Positions 36,106 to 44,807 of a stretch of DNA of 64,000 nt are shown in pieces. The stretch comes from an uncultured Pseudoteredinibacter sp. (GTDB lineage Bacteria > Pseudomonadota > Gammaproteobacteria > Pseudomonadales > Cellvibrionaceae). The notes beneath the pieces are model-generated. The model was not told the origin of the DNA and did no database searches. It worked only from the letters and a program-made list of their open reading frames with translations. Numbering within the stretch: the first letter of the stretch is position 1; the number at the start of each line of letters is the position of its first letter. The DNA lies in the NCBI RefSeq assembly GCF_947500695.1, contig NZ_CANMSS010000004.1, positions 1 through 64,000 on the forward strand, in the 5' to 3' direction. The position numbers and the translations under genes were made by a program.

Positions 36106-37446
36106 GTGGCAGCTTCTCGTGGCGAGTTCAGTTCTCGAATGGGTTTTATTCTAGCGGCTGCCGGTTCAGCTGTTGGGCTAGGAAATATTTGGGGCTTCCC
36201 TTCTCAAGTGGCAGCTAATGGTGGCGCAGCATTTGTATTGGTGTATCTGCTGTTGGCTTTTTTAATCGCCTATCCGGTACTCATGACCGAGCTTGCTATT
36301 GGGCGATTTGCGAAGGCCAATACCTTAGCCGCACTTGAAAAGCTTTCCCGGGGGCCTATTAGTCGCCGCGCAAGCTACTTATTTGGTTACCTTGGTGTAG
36401 TGGTTGCCGGCCTTATCCTAAGTTTCTATGGGGTAATTGCAGGGCTTATGCTGGGCCAGTGCTTAGAATCTCTATTGAGCTTGTTTGGAATAGAGACCGG
36501 ATTGCTCTCCGGCACTGGTGCCAGCACTTTTTTTACCCTGCTATTTATGGCTTTAACCTTTGCTATTGTAATGCGAGGCGTCAGCTCTGGCATTGAGGCT
36601 TGGTCACGCCGCTTAATGCCAATGTTGATTGTTTTACTACTATTGCTGATTGCGATCGTAGTGAGTCAGGCTGGCGCCCAGCAGGGCTTAAAAGCATATC
36701 TTTTGCCAGATTTCAGTAAAATATGGCAGGGGGATTTATTGCTTAGCGCCATGGGGCAGGTGTTTTTTTCTTTATCATTGGGTGTCGGCACAATGTTAAT
36801 TTATGGCTCTTATGTTAAGCAAAAAGAGTCGCTGCCAAAGTTAGGTGCTTGGGTAACCTTAGTGGATGTTGCCATCGCTTTTTTGGCCGGTTTACTCATT
36901 ATTCCTGCTATGTATGTAGCTATGAATAATGGTGTGCAAATTTATGACTCACAAGGTGAGCTCTTGGCTAGTTCTCAGCTGGTCTTTGTCGTATTGCCCG
37001 AGCTGTTTGCAAGCTTAGGTGTTTTTGGCATTGTGCTAAGCAGTTTATTCTTTGCCATGTTGGTATTGGCTTCTTTGACCTCCTCAATATCGATGTTGGA
37101 GGTACCAGTGGCGACCTTATCTGAGCAGAGCGGTTGCAGCCGTCGGCAGGCTGCAATTTTGAGTTTGCTGGTGATTGCAAGCGTGAGTTTATTGCTCATC
37201 TGGCAGGGAGACGTTTTATTTGGCCTGGCTGTTAGCGCTAGTACCGAGTTTGGGCAACCCTTAATGGGCTTAGTGTTTTGTATTTATCTCGGTTGGCTAT
37301 GGCAGCGTCATTTGCTCTTGAGTGAGTTGCAAAAAGGTAGCCCAAATATTGCAAATAGTGCGTTTTGGCGTTGTTGGCCTAACTATGTGAAGTATGTTTG
37401 CCCGCTTATCATACTAACTATCTTTTTCTCCTCGATAGCGGCTTAA
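36106..37446 (+). CDS. Sodium-dependent transporter of the neurotransmitter symporter family
   Basis: This 446-residue inner-membrane protein has about eleven LeuT-fold helices. The family motif is GFILAAAGSAVGLGNIWGFP with the unwound helix 1 near residues 17-30, then AANGGAAFVLVYLLLAFLIAYPVLM. Such transporters take up amino acids or amines with Na+. GTG 36106 is used because AGAGGAG lies at a suitable distance; the frame is open further upstream, overlapping the sulfatase, but no start there has a ribosome-binding site. It follows the sulfatase stop by 5 bp, implying the transporter imports the desulfated product. Confidence 0.9.
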   Translation: MAASRGEFSSRMGFILAAAGSAVGLGNIWGFPSQVAANGGAAFVLVYLLLAFLIAYPVLMTELAIGRFAKANTLAALEKLSRGPISRRASYLFGYLGVVVAGLILSFYGVIAGLMLGQCLESLLSLFGIETGLLSGTGASTFFTLLFMALTFAIVMRGVSSGIEAWSRRLMPMLIVLLLLLIAIVVSQAGAQQGLKAYLLPDFSKIWQGDLLLSAMGQVFFSLSLGVGTMLIYGSYVKQKESLPKLGAWVTLVDVAIAFLAGLLIIPAMYVAMNNGVQIYDSQGELLASSQLVFVVLPELFASLGVFGIVLSSLFFAMLVLASLTSSISMLEVPVATLSEQSGCSRRQAAILSLLVIASVSLLLIWQGDVLFGLAVSASTEFGQPLMGLVFCIYLGWLWQRHLLLSELQKGSPNIANSAFWRCWPNYVKYVCPLIILTIFFSSIAA

Positions 37447-37465
37447 GTGCCGTTACTTGTGAAAG

Positions 37466-37497
37466 AATGCCTCTGCCATCATTTGGGCAGGGGCATT
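37466..37497 (+). terminator. Stem-loop after the Na+ transporter gene
   Basis: AATGCCTCTGCC pairs with GGCAGGGGCATT (one G-T pair), with an 8-nt loop, then TTTCACCC. It is 20 bp after the stop codon and closes the TonB receptor-sulfatase-transporter unit. Confidence 0.65.
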
Positions 37498-37512
37498 TCA
37501 CCCTAATTTCAC
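37496..37512 (+). promoter_or_regulatory. Direct-repeat operator upstream of the response regulator gene
   Basis: TTTCAC-CCTAA-TTTCAC is a hexamer repeated with an 11-bp period, the arrangement used by OmpR/PhoB-type regulators. The same motif occurs at 39536-39552 before the DJ-1/PfpI gene, suggesting autoregulation by the encoded regulator. Confidence 0.6.
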
Positions 37513-37637
37513 CTCTTATCTTCTATTCTTGTAACGCTTGGCTATGTAGATATCATAGTATCACGACGTTTGGTGATGCTATGCCTATAAGCCGCGCCGT
37601 GTGATGGAAAAACTTGAAAGAGTAGAAAGGCAGACTT

Positions 37638-38321
37638 GTGAAGATACTGTTAATTGAAGATAACAAGGCTATCGCCACTCAGTTGATGGAGTTTCTGGCT
37701 GCGCATGATTGTGATGTAGATTACGCCGAGCGTGGAAAGCATGGCATTGAACTGGCATTGAATGAGATTTTTGATGTCATTCTTTTAGATCTAAATTTAC
37801 CAGACATCGATGGCTTGCAGGTCTGCGAACAGATTAAGCAACAAGCGGTAGTGATACCAGCAATTCTAATGCTAACGGCCCGCGACAGCTACGCGGATAA
37901 AGCGGCGGGTTTTGGGCTGGGAGCAGATGACTACCTAAGTAAGCCCTTTGATTTGCGGGAGTTGCTTTTGCGCTGTCAAGCTCTGGCCAGACGCAATCAA
38001 CTGCATCGTAGCCAACAGTTAAATCTTGGCAGCCTACAGCTGGACCTAGGTCAACAGCAGGCTAGTCGTGAAGGCCAAAGTTTAAAATTGACAAGTATAG
38101 GCTTTCAAATACTTAGCCTCTTAGTGGAGAGTTATCCTCAGCCAGTCAGCCGCTCGCTATTGAGCCATAAATTGTGGTCCGATTCTCCTCCTGATAGCGA
38201 TGCGTTGAAATCGCACATTTATTCATTACGCAAAGCGCTCGACAAGCCCTTTGATAAACCGATGTTAAAAACCGTGATGAATCTTGGCTACAAACTGGAG
38301 TTAGCAAATGACGGTGATTAA
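37638..38321 (+). CDS. OmpR-family response regulator
   Basis: This 227-residue regulator has a receiver domain with the acidic pair in IEDNK, phospho-acceptor Asp51 (VILLDLNLPDIDG), Thr80 (LMLTARD) and Lys102 (YLSKPFD). A winged-helix DNA-binding domain follows (LKLTSIGFQILSLLVESYP ... SHIYSLRKALDKPF). Start is GTG. Its stop overlaps the start of the histidine kinase gene by 14 bp. The TTTCAC direct repeats upstream of this gene and of the PfpI gene are its likely binding sites. Confidence 0.92.
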   Translation: MKILLIEDNKAIATQLMEFLAAHDCDVDYAERGKHGIELALNEIFDVILLDLNLPDIDGLQVCEQIKQQAVVIPAILMLTARDSYADKAAGFGLGADDYLSKPFDLRELLLRCQALARRNQLHRSQQLNLGSLQLDLGQQQASREGQSLKLTSIGFQILSLLVESYPQPVSRSLLSHKLWSDSPPDSDALKSHIYSLRKALDKPFDKPMLKTVMNLGYKLELANDGD

Positions 38322-39546
38322 GAGTATGCGTCAACAGGTTCTTTTGCTGTTCATGGGTTATGCCGTTGGCATGGGGCTGCTGTACTTGGCGTTAACTACG
38401 ATCATCGCATATGTGGTGGAAGATCATATGATCTATAGTTTGCTAAAAATAGAAGCGAGCTATGTTCAAGAACATCACAAGTCGACGGGGAAATTACCGG
38501 AAAGCCGCTTAAGTTTTGGGAGCATTCACCCCAGTTCTGGTCTGGATGTAGCTGCAGAATTAGAGCAAGTTCTTAAAAACAACTTCGGCAAAGCGATAGT
38601 CGAAGTGGCTGCTGATGATAATGAAATTTTTACGAGCGATGATGAGCACTATCACTACCAGTTGATTCAACTGGAAGGCGGGCAGCAGGTATACCTTATT
38701 GCTGAAGTCTCCGCATTACTGGTAGTGAGTAAAAGCCCGGTATTACTGCAGCTATTTCTTGCGGGCTTTGTGATTACCTTATTGTTGGCCTTTTTACTCG
38801 CTCTAAAGATGACATCGAAAACAGTAAAGCCGGTATTGCAATTGGCTGGGGCGGTAAAGGAGAAGCAGCCATTGCCAAGCTTACAGTATGAGCTGGGTTA
38901 TTTATCGCAAACCTTGTCAGAAGCTTTTGAGGAAAAGGCTAGGGCCTTGCAGCGGGAAAGAGACTTTAGCAGTGATGTTAGCCATGAGTTACGTACGCCA
39001 TTGACGGTGTTGAGTAATACCTTAACCTTGGCAGAGCGGCGACCATTGACGGAATCCGATATACAGCAGTTGCGTCATATTGATCAGCAAATGCAGCAGA
39101 CTGTCGATACCTTGCTGGCATTGGCTCGTCAGGAAAGCCTGCACGAAGAATCTATTTACCTTGCGCCTGTTTTGGAGCAAACGTTGATGGATTGCAGCTT
39201 GGCGGCCAATAAAGAGCTTGATCTAAACATGGCGGTCCCAGAGCGTTTAGCAATAAACGCAAACTCCAGTTTGCTGGCTTTGTTATTCACAAACCTAATC
39301 AATAATGCTTTGTATCACGGCGATTCTAATCAGCTAAGCATTATTGTGGATGACGGTATGTTGATATTTCAGAATCAAAGTAATAAAGCGATGCCAGCTA
39401 ACCTTTTAGATATCGGTGTAAAAGGTGACGATAGTCCGGGCATTGGCCAAGGCTTGTATTTAGTGGCTAGAATTTTAGAGGCTATGAAAATGACTTATCA
39501 AATTCAGCAGGCTGATGGTCTATTTAGCGTAAAAATTTCACTCTGA
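38308..39546 (+). CDS. Sensor histidine kinase
   Basis: This 412-residue inner-membrane kinase has two membrane helices (about 11-36 and 145-167) flanking a ~105-residue periplasmic sensor region rich in His and Asp/Glu (EEHYHYQ-like). The phospho-acceptor is in DFSSDVSHELRTPLTVLSN (His226). The ATPase domain shows the N box LFTNLINNALYHGD and the G box DDSPGIGQGLYLV. An acidic, His-bearing sensor loop (DDNEIFTSDDEHYHYQ) could bind a metal ion or cationic ligand, but this is speculation. It phosphorylates the adjacent regulator. Confidence 0.9.
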   Translation: MTVIKSMRQQVLLLFMGYAVGMGLLYLALTTIIAYVVEDHMIYSLLKIEASYVQEHHKSTGKLPESRLSFGSIHPSSGLDVAAELEQVLKNNFGKAIVEVAADDNEIFTSDDEHYHYQLIQLEGGQQVYLIAEVSALLVVSKSPVLLQLFLAGFVITLLLAFLLALKMTSKTVKPVLQLAGAVKEKQPLPSLQYELGYLSQTLSEAFEEKARALQRERDFSSDVSHELRTPLTVLSNTLTLAERRPLTESDIQQLRHIDQQMQQTVDTLLALARQESLHEESIYLAPVLEQTLMDCSLAANKELDLNMAVPERLAINANSSLLALLFTNLINNALYHGDSNQLSIIVDDGMLIFQNQSNKAMPANLLDIGVKGDDSPGIGQGLYLVARILEAMKMTYQIQQADGLFSVKISL

Positions 39547-39552
39547 TTTCAC
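39536..39552 (+). promoter_or_regulatory. Direct-repeat operator upstream of the PfpI-like gene
   Basis: TTTCAC-TCTGA-TTTCAC matches the motif at 37496-37512 in both hexamer and 11-bp period. It overlaps the kinase stop codon and lies 84 nt before the PfpI-like start. Confidence 0.6.
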
Positions 39553-39635
39553 TTTCCCCTCTTTAAGCTGTCTCTATCGTATTCATTCTTCTTCACTGAT
39601 CGCCAAGTGAAGTATCGAAAAGAGAGAGCTAAATC

Positions 39636-40703
39636 ATGCTAAAGAAAATTTTGATAATCTTAGCTATTTTGATAGCAAGCGTATTTGCAGCCGGTAAGTG
39701 GTTTTTTAGCCTATTGCCTGATGCCTCCCATTACGAGGGAGTTAAAACAGCTGAAGTGAAAGATATTCCTTATTTAAATCAAGCTCAGCCGGAAAACAGA
39801 GGGAAGATTCTAGCGGTAGTGACCAGTGTTGATCAGATGGGTGCGAGTGGGAAATCTACGGGGTATGAATTGACCGAGCTGGCTCGTGCTTACTGGGTGT
39901 TTAAGGCGAATGGCTTTGAGGTGGACATTGCCAGCCCTCTTGGTGGCGATGCCCCAAAAGTTTTAGATGGTGATGATATGGGGGTATTTGATTATGCCTT
40001 TCTCAATGACAGCTCAGTGCAACAGCAATTGGAAAATACCCTGCGCATTGATGATATCAATCCACTTGACTATCAAGCGGTCTACTTTGTCGGTGGCAAG
40101 GGCACTATGTTTGATTTTCCTGGCCATAAAGCCATAAAAAACCTTGTTAGAGATCTCTATGAAGCTGGCCGAGTCATTGCCGCCGTATGTCATGGCCCAG
40201 CGGCTTTGCTTAATGTGCAGCTTAGCGATGGCAGCTGGCTGATAGCTGATAAGAAAGTCAGCAGCTTTACTAATAGTGAAGAGTTGTTTTTGATCCCGGA
40301 GGCTCGTGAAATATTTCCATTTTTATTGGAATCAAAGTTAGTCGAACAGGGTGCAAACTTTATCGCCGGTGCGGACTATCTGGAGTTGGTTGTGCGAGAT
40401 GGTCAGATTATTTCCGGGCAGAACCCCTGGTCGGTATGGACCTTGGCAGAAGCGACAGTGGAAGCCTTAGGCTATGAGCCTGTAGCGCGTGTTAGAACCG
40501 CTGAGGAGCATGCAGTAGATTTATTGGCTGTATATGAAAAGCAGGGTTACCAGGCTGCTATCGATCGTCTTTCTCAGCCAGCGAAGAACTATGAGCGAGT
40601 TCTGGTTCTAATGCATGGGGTGCTGGCATTTATGAAATTTGAATTGATTAAGGGTTGGGACATGCTGATGCTGACGCAAAAAATTAAGTCAGCTCAGCAG
40701 TAA
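39636..40703 (+). CDS. Membrane-anchored DJ-1/PfpI family protein
   Basis: This 355-residue protein has an N-terminal membrane anchor (IILAILIASVFAAG) followed by a glutamine-amidotransferase-like fold. The nucleophile elbow is AAVCHGPAALL (Cys185, His186), with the family Glu in STGYELTE (Glu78). This layout fits Hsp31/YajL-like deglycase, chaperone or glyoxalase relatives. About 110 extra C-terminal residues (ENHAVDLLAVYEKQ region onward) are helical and not part of the usual fold. It lies 90 bp after the kinase gene and carries the same upstream repeat as the regulator gene, so it is a probable member of that regulon. The substrate is unknown. Confidence 0.85.
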   Translation: MLKKILIILAILIASVFAAGKWFFSLLPDASHYEGVKTAEVKDIPYLNQAQPENRGKILAVVTSVDQMGASGKSTGYELTELARAYWVFKANGFEVDIASPLGGDAPKVLDGDDMGVFDYAFLNDSSVQQQLENTLRIDDINPLDYQAVYFVGGKGTMFDFPGHKAIKNLVRDLYEAGRVIAAVCHGPAALLNVQLSDGSWLIADKKVSSFTNSEELFLIPEAREIFPFLLESKLVEQGANFIAGADYLELVVRDGQIISGQNPWSVWTLAEATVEALGYEPVARVRTAEEHAVDLLAVYEKQGYQAAIDRLSQPAKNYERVLVLMHGVLAFMKFELIKGWDMLMLTQKIKSAQQ

Positions 40704-40730
40704 GTCGGCATCAGCTTATGTGCTCGCTAT

Positions 40731-40760
40731 AACTACAACTACAATCACAACTACAAGCAC
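40731..40760. repeat. Five tandem hexamers
   Basis: The units are AACTAC, AACTAC, AATCAC, AACTAC and AAGCAC. This short array lies between the PfpI-like gene and a hairpin (40760-40796) and is not obviously coding. Confidence 0.7.
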
Positions 40761-40796
40761 AGCCATCGCTGCTAGAGAGTAAGCGCTCGATGGCTG
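40760..40796 (+). terminator. Stem-loop between the PfpI-like and ABC ATPase genes
   Basis: CAGCCATCG pairs with CGATGGCTG (9 bp); an inner CGCT/AGCG pair extends it. There is no T-run. It contains the ATG at 40790, which makes that codon an unlikely start for the ABC gene. Confidence 0.5.
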
Positions 40797-40858
40797 TTCG
40801 CAAGCTTCAAAATTCGTTACTATGCGGCCTGCTTAAAACGATTCAGGTCACGTCTTCA

Positions 40859-41668
40859 ATGCCCGCCTTGCTAGAAATTAAAAATGTGAGCGCCTATCAA
40901 GGCAGCCATCAGGTGTTTGCCGATTTAAACTTAACCATTGAAGAAGGCGAAAGAATCGCAATCTTGGGCCCAAATGGCGCGGGGAAATCTACCCTATTAA
41001 AGCTACTAAGCCGAGAGATTTACCCAAAAGTGAATGCGGGTAGCTATGTAAAAATCAATGGTAGCGAAACCGTTAAGGTTGACGAGCTCCGTCAGAAAAT
41101 AGGCATGGTCTCTCACGATCTTCAGGCTTCCTATAATGTAGTGAGTACTGCCTTGGAGGTGGTGGTTTCTGGTTTTGTGGGGGCTATAGGATTGCTATAC
41201 CAACATTATCCATTGGAAGAACATCATTATCAGCAAGCTCTGGCGAGCTTGAAGTTATTAGGTTTGGAGGAGTTGACTGAACGTAAGTTTCACCATTTAT
41301 CCACCGGCCAGCAGCGCCGAGTATTGTTGGCAAGAGCCATGATTCACCAGCCCAAAACGCTATTGTTGGATGAGCCAACCGCCGGCCTTGATGTAAAGGC
41401 CAGCTATGAGTTGTTAGACCAGCTGTCAGCGCTTTGTAAAAACGGACCAGCAAACGAAGCTGGATTAGAGCAGGGTATATTGCTTTGTACCCACCATATT
41501 GAAGAGATAATCCCTGAAATAGAGCGCGTCATTCTTTTACGTAATGGAGAAATTATAGCCGATGCTCCTAAAAACGAAGTACTTAAGGCTGAACTATTAA
41601 GTGAGCTTTATGGCCTGTCATTGCAGTTGCATCAGCACAATGGCTATTATCAATTGCAGCGTGCTTAA
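40859..41668 (+). CDS. ABC transporter ATP-binding protein
   Basis: This 269-residue ATPase has Walker A GPNGAGKST, Q-loop MVSHDLQ, signature HLSTGQQRRVLLARAM, Walker B LLLDEPTAGLD and the switch His in CTHHIEEI. ATG 40859 is preferred; an in-frame ATG at 40790 would add 23 residues but lies in a hairpin. No permease or binding protein gene is adjacent. It resembles ModF/iron-chelate-type ATPases and might work with an unlinked permease or act as a soluble ATPase. Confidence 0.87.
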   Translation: MPALLEIKNVSAYQGSHQVFADLNLTIEEGERIAILGPNGAGKSTLLKLLSREIYPKVNAGSYVKINGSETVKVDELRQKIGMVSHDLQASYNVVSTALEVVVSGFVGAIGLLYQHYPLEEHHYQQALASLKLLGLEELTERKFHHLSTGQQRRVLLARAMIHQPKTLLLDEPTAGLDVKASYELLDQLSALCKNGPANEAGLEQGILLCTHHIEEIIPEIERVILLRNGEIIADAPKNEVLKAELLSELYGLSLQLHQHNGYYQLQRA

Positions 41669-41695
41669 GACTACAGAATTCGAGAGTTCAATACG

Positions 41696-42310
41696 ATGGA
41701 ATGGGCGCTAGTAGCGGTATTTGTACCCACCTTTTTCTTGGTGTCGATTAGCCCAGGAATGTGTATGACCCTGGCCCTCACTTTGGGCATGGCGATTGGT
41801 GTGCGTCGTACTATGTGGATGATGGCCGGTGAGTTGCTCGGTGTGATCTCTGTGGCAGCGTTGGCAGTGTTAGGGGTTGCTCAGTTGCTTATGCGCTGGC
41901 CCACAGCTTTTACGCTGATTAAAATTGCCGGTGGAGCTTATCTTTTTTATATCGGACTTCAATGCTGGCTATCCAAAGGCAAGTTAGCTTTTGTGCAGGG
42001 CGAAGCGCGTTCACCCGGGCGGGGCGATCTATTTATGCAGGGTTTACTGACCGCCTGCTCCAATCCAAAGGCTTGGGCTTTTAATATCTCTATTCTACCG
42101 CCGTTTTTGGATTTCGATCGCCCAATAACGTTTCAGTTGCTCACTATGTTGGTTTTAATTGCGATTTGTGAGTTTGTCTCTATGACTATTTATGCCAGCG
42201 GCGGGCGCAGTTTGCGGTATCTTTTAGAGAGGGATAATGGGGCGCAATATCTCAATCGAATCTCAGGTAGTTTGATGATCGCTGTGGCTTTATGGATGTG
42301 GTTCTTTTAG
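41696..42310 (+). CDS. LysE/RhtB family exporter
   Basis: This 204-residue inner-membrane protein has about six helices and the LysE/RhtB N-terminus VSISPGMCMTLALTLGMAIGVRR, then KIAGGAYLFYIGLQCW and SNPKAWAFNISILPPFLD. The family exports amino acids or related compounds using the proton gradient. It starts 27 bp after the ABC ATPase gene. The substrate is unknown. Confidence 0.88.
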   Translation: MEWALVAVFVPTFFLVSISPGMCMTLALTLGMAIGVRRTMWMMAGELLGVISVAALAVLGVAQLLMRWPTAFTLIKIAGGAYLFYIGLQCWLSKGKLAFVQGEARSPGRGDLFMQGLLTACSNPKAWAFNISILPPFLDFDRPITFQLLTMLVLIAICEFVSMTIYASGGRSLRYLLERDNGAQYLNRISGSLMIAVALWMWFF

Positions 42311-42350
42311 CAATATTGTTTCGGTGGCTGATTCTAAATTCCTCGAGTGC

Positions 42351-43232
42351 TTAAGTTTGAAATTTTCTGATCCACTCTAAAATTAAGCGGTTGATTTTCT
42401 CAGGCTGTTCTCTTTGCATAAAGTGCCCAGCGCCATCGATAATATGCAATTGATAGTCCGCCCAAAATGGCTTCTTGCGCTGTAAAATTTCAAACAATCG
42501 CACGTCCATACAGCCATCGTTTTCCCCGGCGAGAACTAGGCAGGGGACGGACACTTTTTTAACGCTGGCTACTTGGCTAGCTTCACGGCCTTTGCGATAT
42601 AAATGCCGATAATAGTTCAGGCTTGCCTTAAGTACGCCTGGCTGTGACAGTGCCTGCTTTACAGGCTCGATATCATCTTGAGAAAAATCCCAACTGGGCG
42701 ACCAGCGTCGCCATAGCCATTCGATAAATGCAAAATTGTTACGACGGCACCACCACTCAGATATCCATGGTAGCTGAAAGAAAGCAATGTAAGCACTGTT
42801 TCGGCGTTGTTTAGGGACTTCTTTTAGCCCCTGATTAAAAATCGAGAGATGAGGAATGGCTAGGCAGTTTAAGCTAAGAAGGGCGTCTGGATACTGCGCC
42901 GCAAAAGCGTAGCCAATAATTGCGCCCCAATCGTGACCAATGAGATGAAACTTGCCGATGTGCAGCTGATTTTGTATGGCACGAATATCTTCCACGGAAT
43001 CCAAAACGAAATAGCTCTGGCTTATCGAGCTTTCTTCATATCCACGTAAAGTCGGTGCGATACAACGATAGCCGGCAAGCACCAGCGCATCAATTTGTGC
43101 CTGCCAGGTGGCAGCAATATCCGGGAAGCCATGCAAGAGAATAACGACAGGGCCTTCACCTTGGTCGATAAAGGAATGTTGGCGGCCATCTATGTTGAGC
43201 TGCCTTACTGTACTTTCACAAGCTGTTTTCAT
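42351..43232 (-). CDS. Alpha/beta hydrolase, epoxide hydrolase-like
   Basis: This 293-residue enzyme has the oxyanion motif LLHGFPD (HGxP, about 33-38), the nucleophile elbow LIGHDWGAIIGYA with Asp101, a cap region rich in Trp and Tyr (WISEWWCRRNNF, NYYRHLYRKGRE), the late acid region LAGENDGCMD, and the base in DGAGHFMQREQPE. Asp as nucleophile groups it with soluble epoxide hydrolases and haloalkane dehalogenases. Two cap Tyr residues are consistent with an epoxide hydrolase, but not decisive. It is transcribed alone, convergent with lysE and divergent from nhaA. Confidence 0.85.
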   Translation of the reverse strand: MKTACESTVRQLNIDGRQHSFIDQGEGPVVILLHGFPDIAATWQAQIDALVLAGYRCIAPTLRGYEESSISQSYFVLDSVEDIRAIQNQLHIGKFHLIGHDWGAIIGYAFAAQYPDALLSLNCLAIPHLSIFNQGLKEVPKQRRNSAYIAFFQLPWISEWWCRRNNFAFIEWLWRRWSPSWDFSQDDIEPVKQALSQPGVLKASLNYYRHLYRKGREASQVASVKKVSVPCLVLAGENDGCMDVRLFEILQRKKPFWADYQLHIIDGAGHFMQREQPEKINRLILEWIRKFQT

Positions 43233-43496
43233 ATCGTGCTTTTCTTATAGTTGTCTGAGGGGGCTCTCCTAGATAGCCTTATGCTAACAAGCTTGAACTC
43301 ATTGAAGTATGGCCGAGTAGGATAAAATTTGGTCATTTAAGTCCAAGAAAACTCATCCGAACTTCCTAGCATGGCGGGCTTAGCGCAATCATTTTACTGG
43401 TCTGAATTAAACCAAATAAGCAGTAGGGCCAATTTACAAAAATTTGCCCGGTTTTCCTCTGCTGAAGCATAAACTTCAGGCATTCTATGAAGTGAT

Positions 43497-44728
43497 ATGC
43501 CTAATGAATGGAAAGCCATGGAACACAACAGCTATAACTCTTTAAAAGACGATCAATCCTTTATCTCCATGGAGGCTTTAGCAGGTTTACTGCTGATGGG
43601 GGCTTCCGTGCTGGCAATGGTGGCCGCTAATTCGCCACTGAATGAATACTATCAAGGTATTTTGCAATTACCCTTTAGTGTCCAGTTAGGTGAGTACGGC
43701 ATTGCCAAGCCTTTATTGCTGTGGATCAACGATGGTCTGATGGCGGTTTTCTTCTTTATGGTAGGGCTGGAGTTAAAACGAGAGTTACTGGAAGGGCAGC
43801 TTTCAAAGCCGGCTAATATTCTTTTACCGGCACTTGGCGCCATAGGTGGGATGTTGGTTCCAGCAGCAATCTATGCCGCGATAAATTGGCAGAATCCTAT
43901 CGCATTGAAAGGCTGGGCTATTCCCGCCGCTACCGATATTGCTTTTGCATTGGGTATCCTAGCCTTGCTAGGGCCTAGAGTGCCCCTTAGCTTAAAAATA
44001 TTTCTGAGCTCATTGGCGATCATTGATGATATTGGTGCGATTTTAATTATCGCCTTTTTCTACACCGCAAAAATTTCAGCTACAGCATTAATTATTGCGG
44101 CTGTATGCCTTGTTATTTTATACGCGGTGAATAAATCGGGCGTAGAGAGCAAAAGTATTTATTTGTCTATCGGTTTGGTGATGTGGGTGGCCTTGCTAAA
44201 GTCTGGTGTGCACGCCACTCTTGCTGGCGTATTGCTGGCGTATTGCTGGCCTTCTTTATTCCCATGACGGCAAAAGACGGAAGCTCTCCGGCGAAAGATC
44301 TAGAGCATGATCTGCACAGTGCGGTGGCCTTTTTTATCTTGCCGGTTTTTGCCTTCGCCAACGCTGGCTTGCCCTTAGCAGGTATTGGCTTTGAGCAGCT
44401 CCTGCACCCTGTGCCACTGGGTATCGCTCTGGGCTTATTTGCGGGCAAGCAGCTCGGCATCTTTGGCCTATGTTGGTTAGCGGTAAAATCCGGCTTGGCG
44501 AAGCTTCCCCAGGGTATGAATTTGTGGGCACTGTACGGCACAGCCTGTTTATGTGGCGTGGGTTTCACCATGAGTTTATTTGTTGGCTCCTTAGCCTTCG
44601 AAGAAACGGGTGTAAACCTACTGTTTGATGAGCGTTTAGGAATTATATTTGGTTCACTGCTTTCGGGGCTCTTAGGTTTCTTCGTGTTACGCCGAAGTTT
44701 ACCTAGCCCTAAGCTAGATGAAAGCTAA
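43497..44728 (+). pseudogene. nhaA: Na+/H+ antiporter NhaA, frame broken by an 11-bp tandem duplication
   Basis: Two overlapping frames together encode a full-length NhaA of about 406 residues. The first (43497-44267) covers the N-terminal helices with [38 protein letters not shown] and the essential Asp pair in [14 protein letters not shown]. It ends in the wrong frame after [10 protein letters not shown]. The second continues from about 44243 with [20 protein letters not shown] and GVGFTMSLFVGSLAF to the normal C-terminus. At 44221-44242 the unit TTGCTGGCGTA occurs twice, then partially again. Removing one 11-bp unit restores the conserved [15 protein letters not shown]. It is therefore inactive as read unless the repeat varies or the assembly is wrong. 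Confidence 0.92.
44221..44250 (+). repeat. 11-bp tandem duplication in nhaA
   Basis: TTGCTGGCGTA at 44221-44231 and 44232-44242 is followed by TTGCTGGC (44243-44250). An odd number of bases is added, so the reading frame shifts. It could expand or contract by replication slippage. Confidence 0.95.
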
Positions 44729-44807
44729 CTGAAATCTAGCAAAGCGTAAGAAATCTGTAGGCTAAATAAGCTACACTGTAGGCAGTGTTATTTATGGACC
44801 CTGATTT

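Noticed and set aside
44167..44571. 134-codon minus-strand ORF opposite nhaA
   Set aside because: It is antisense to conserved NhaA helices and has a Lys/Pro/Ala-rich translation without domains.
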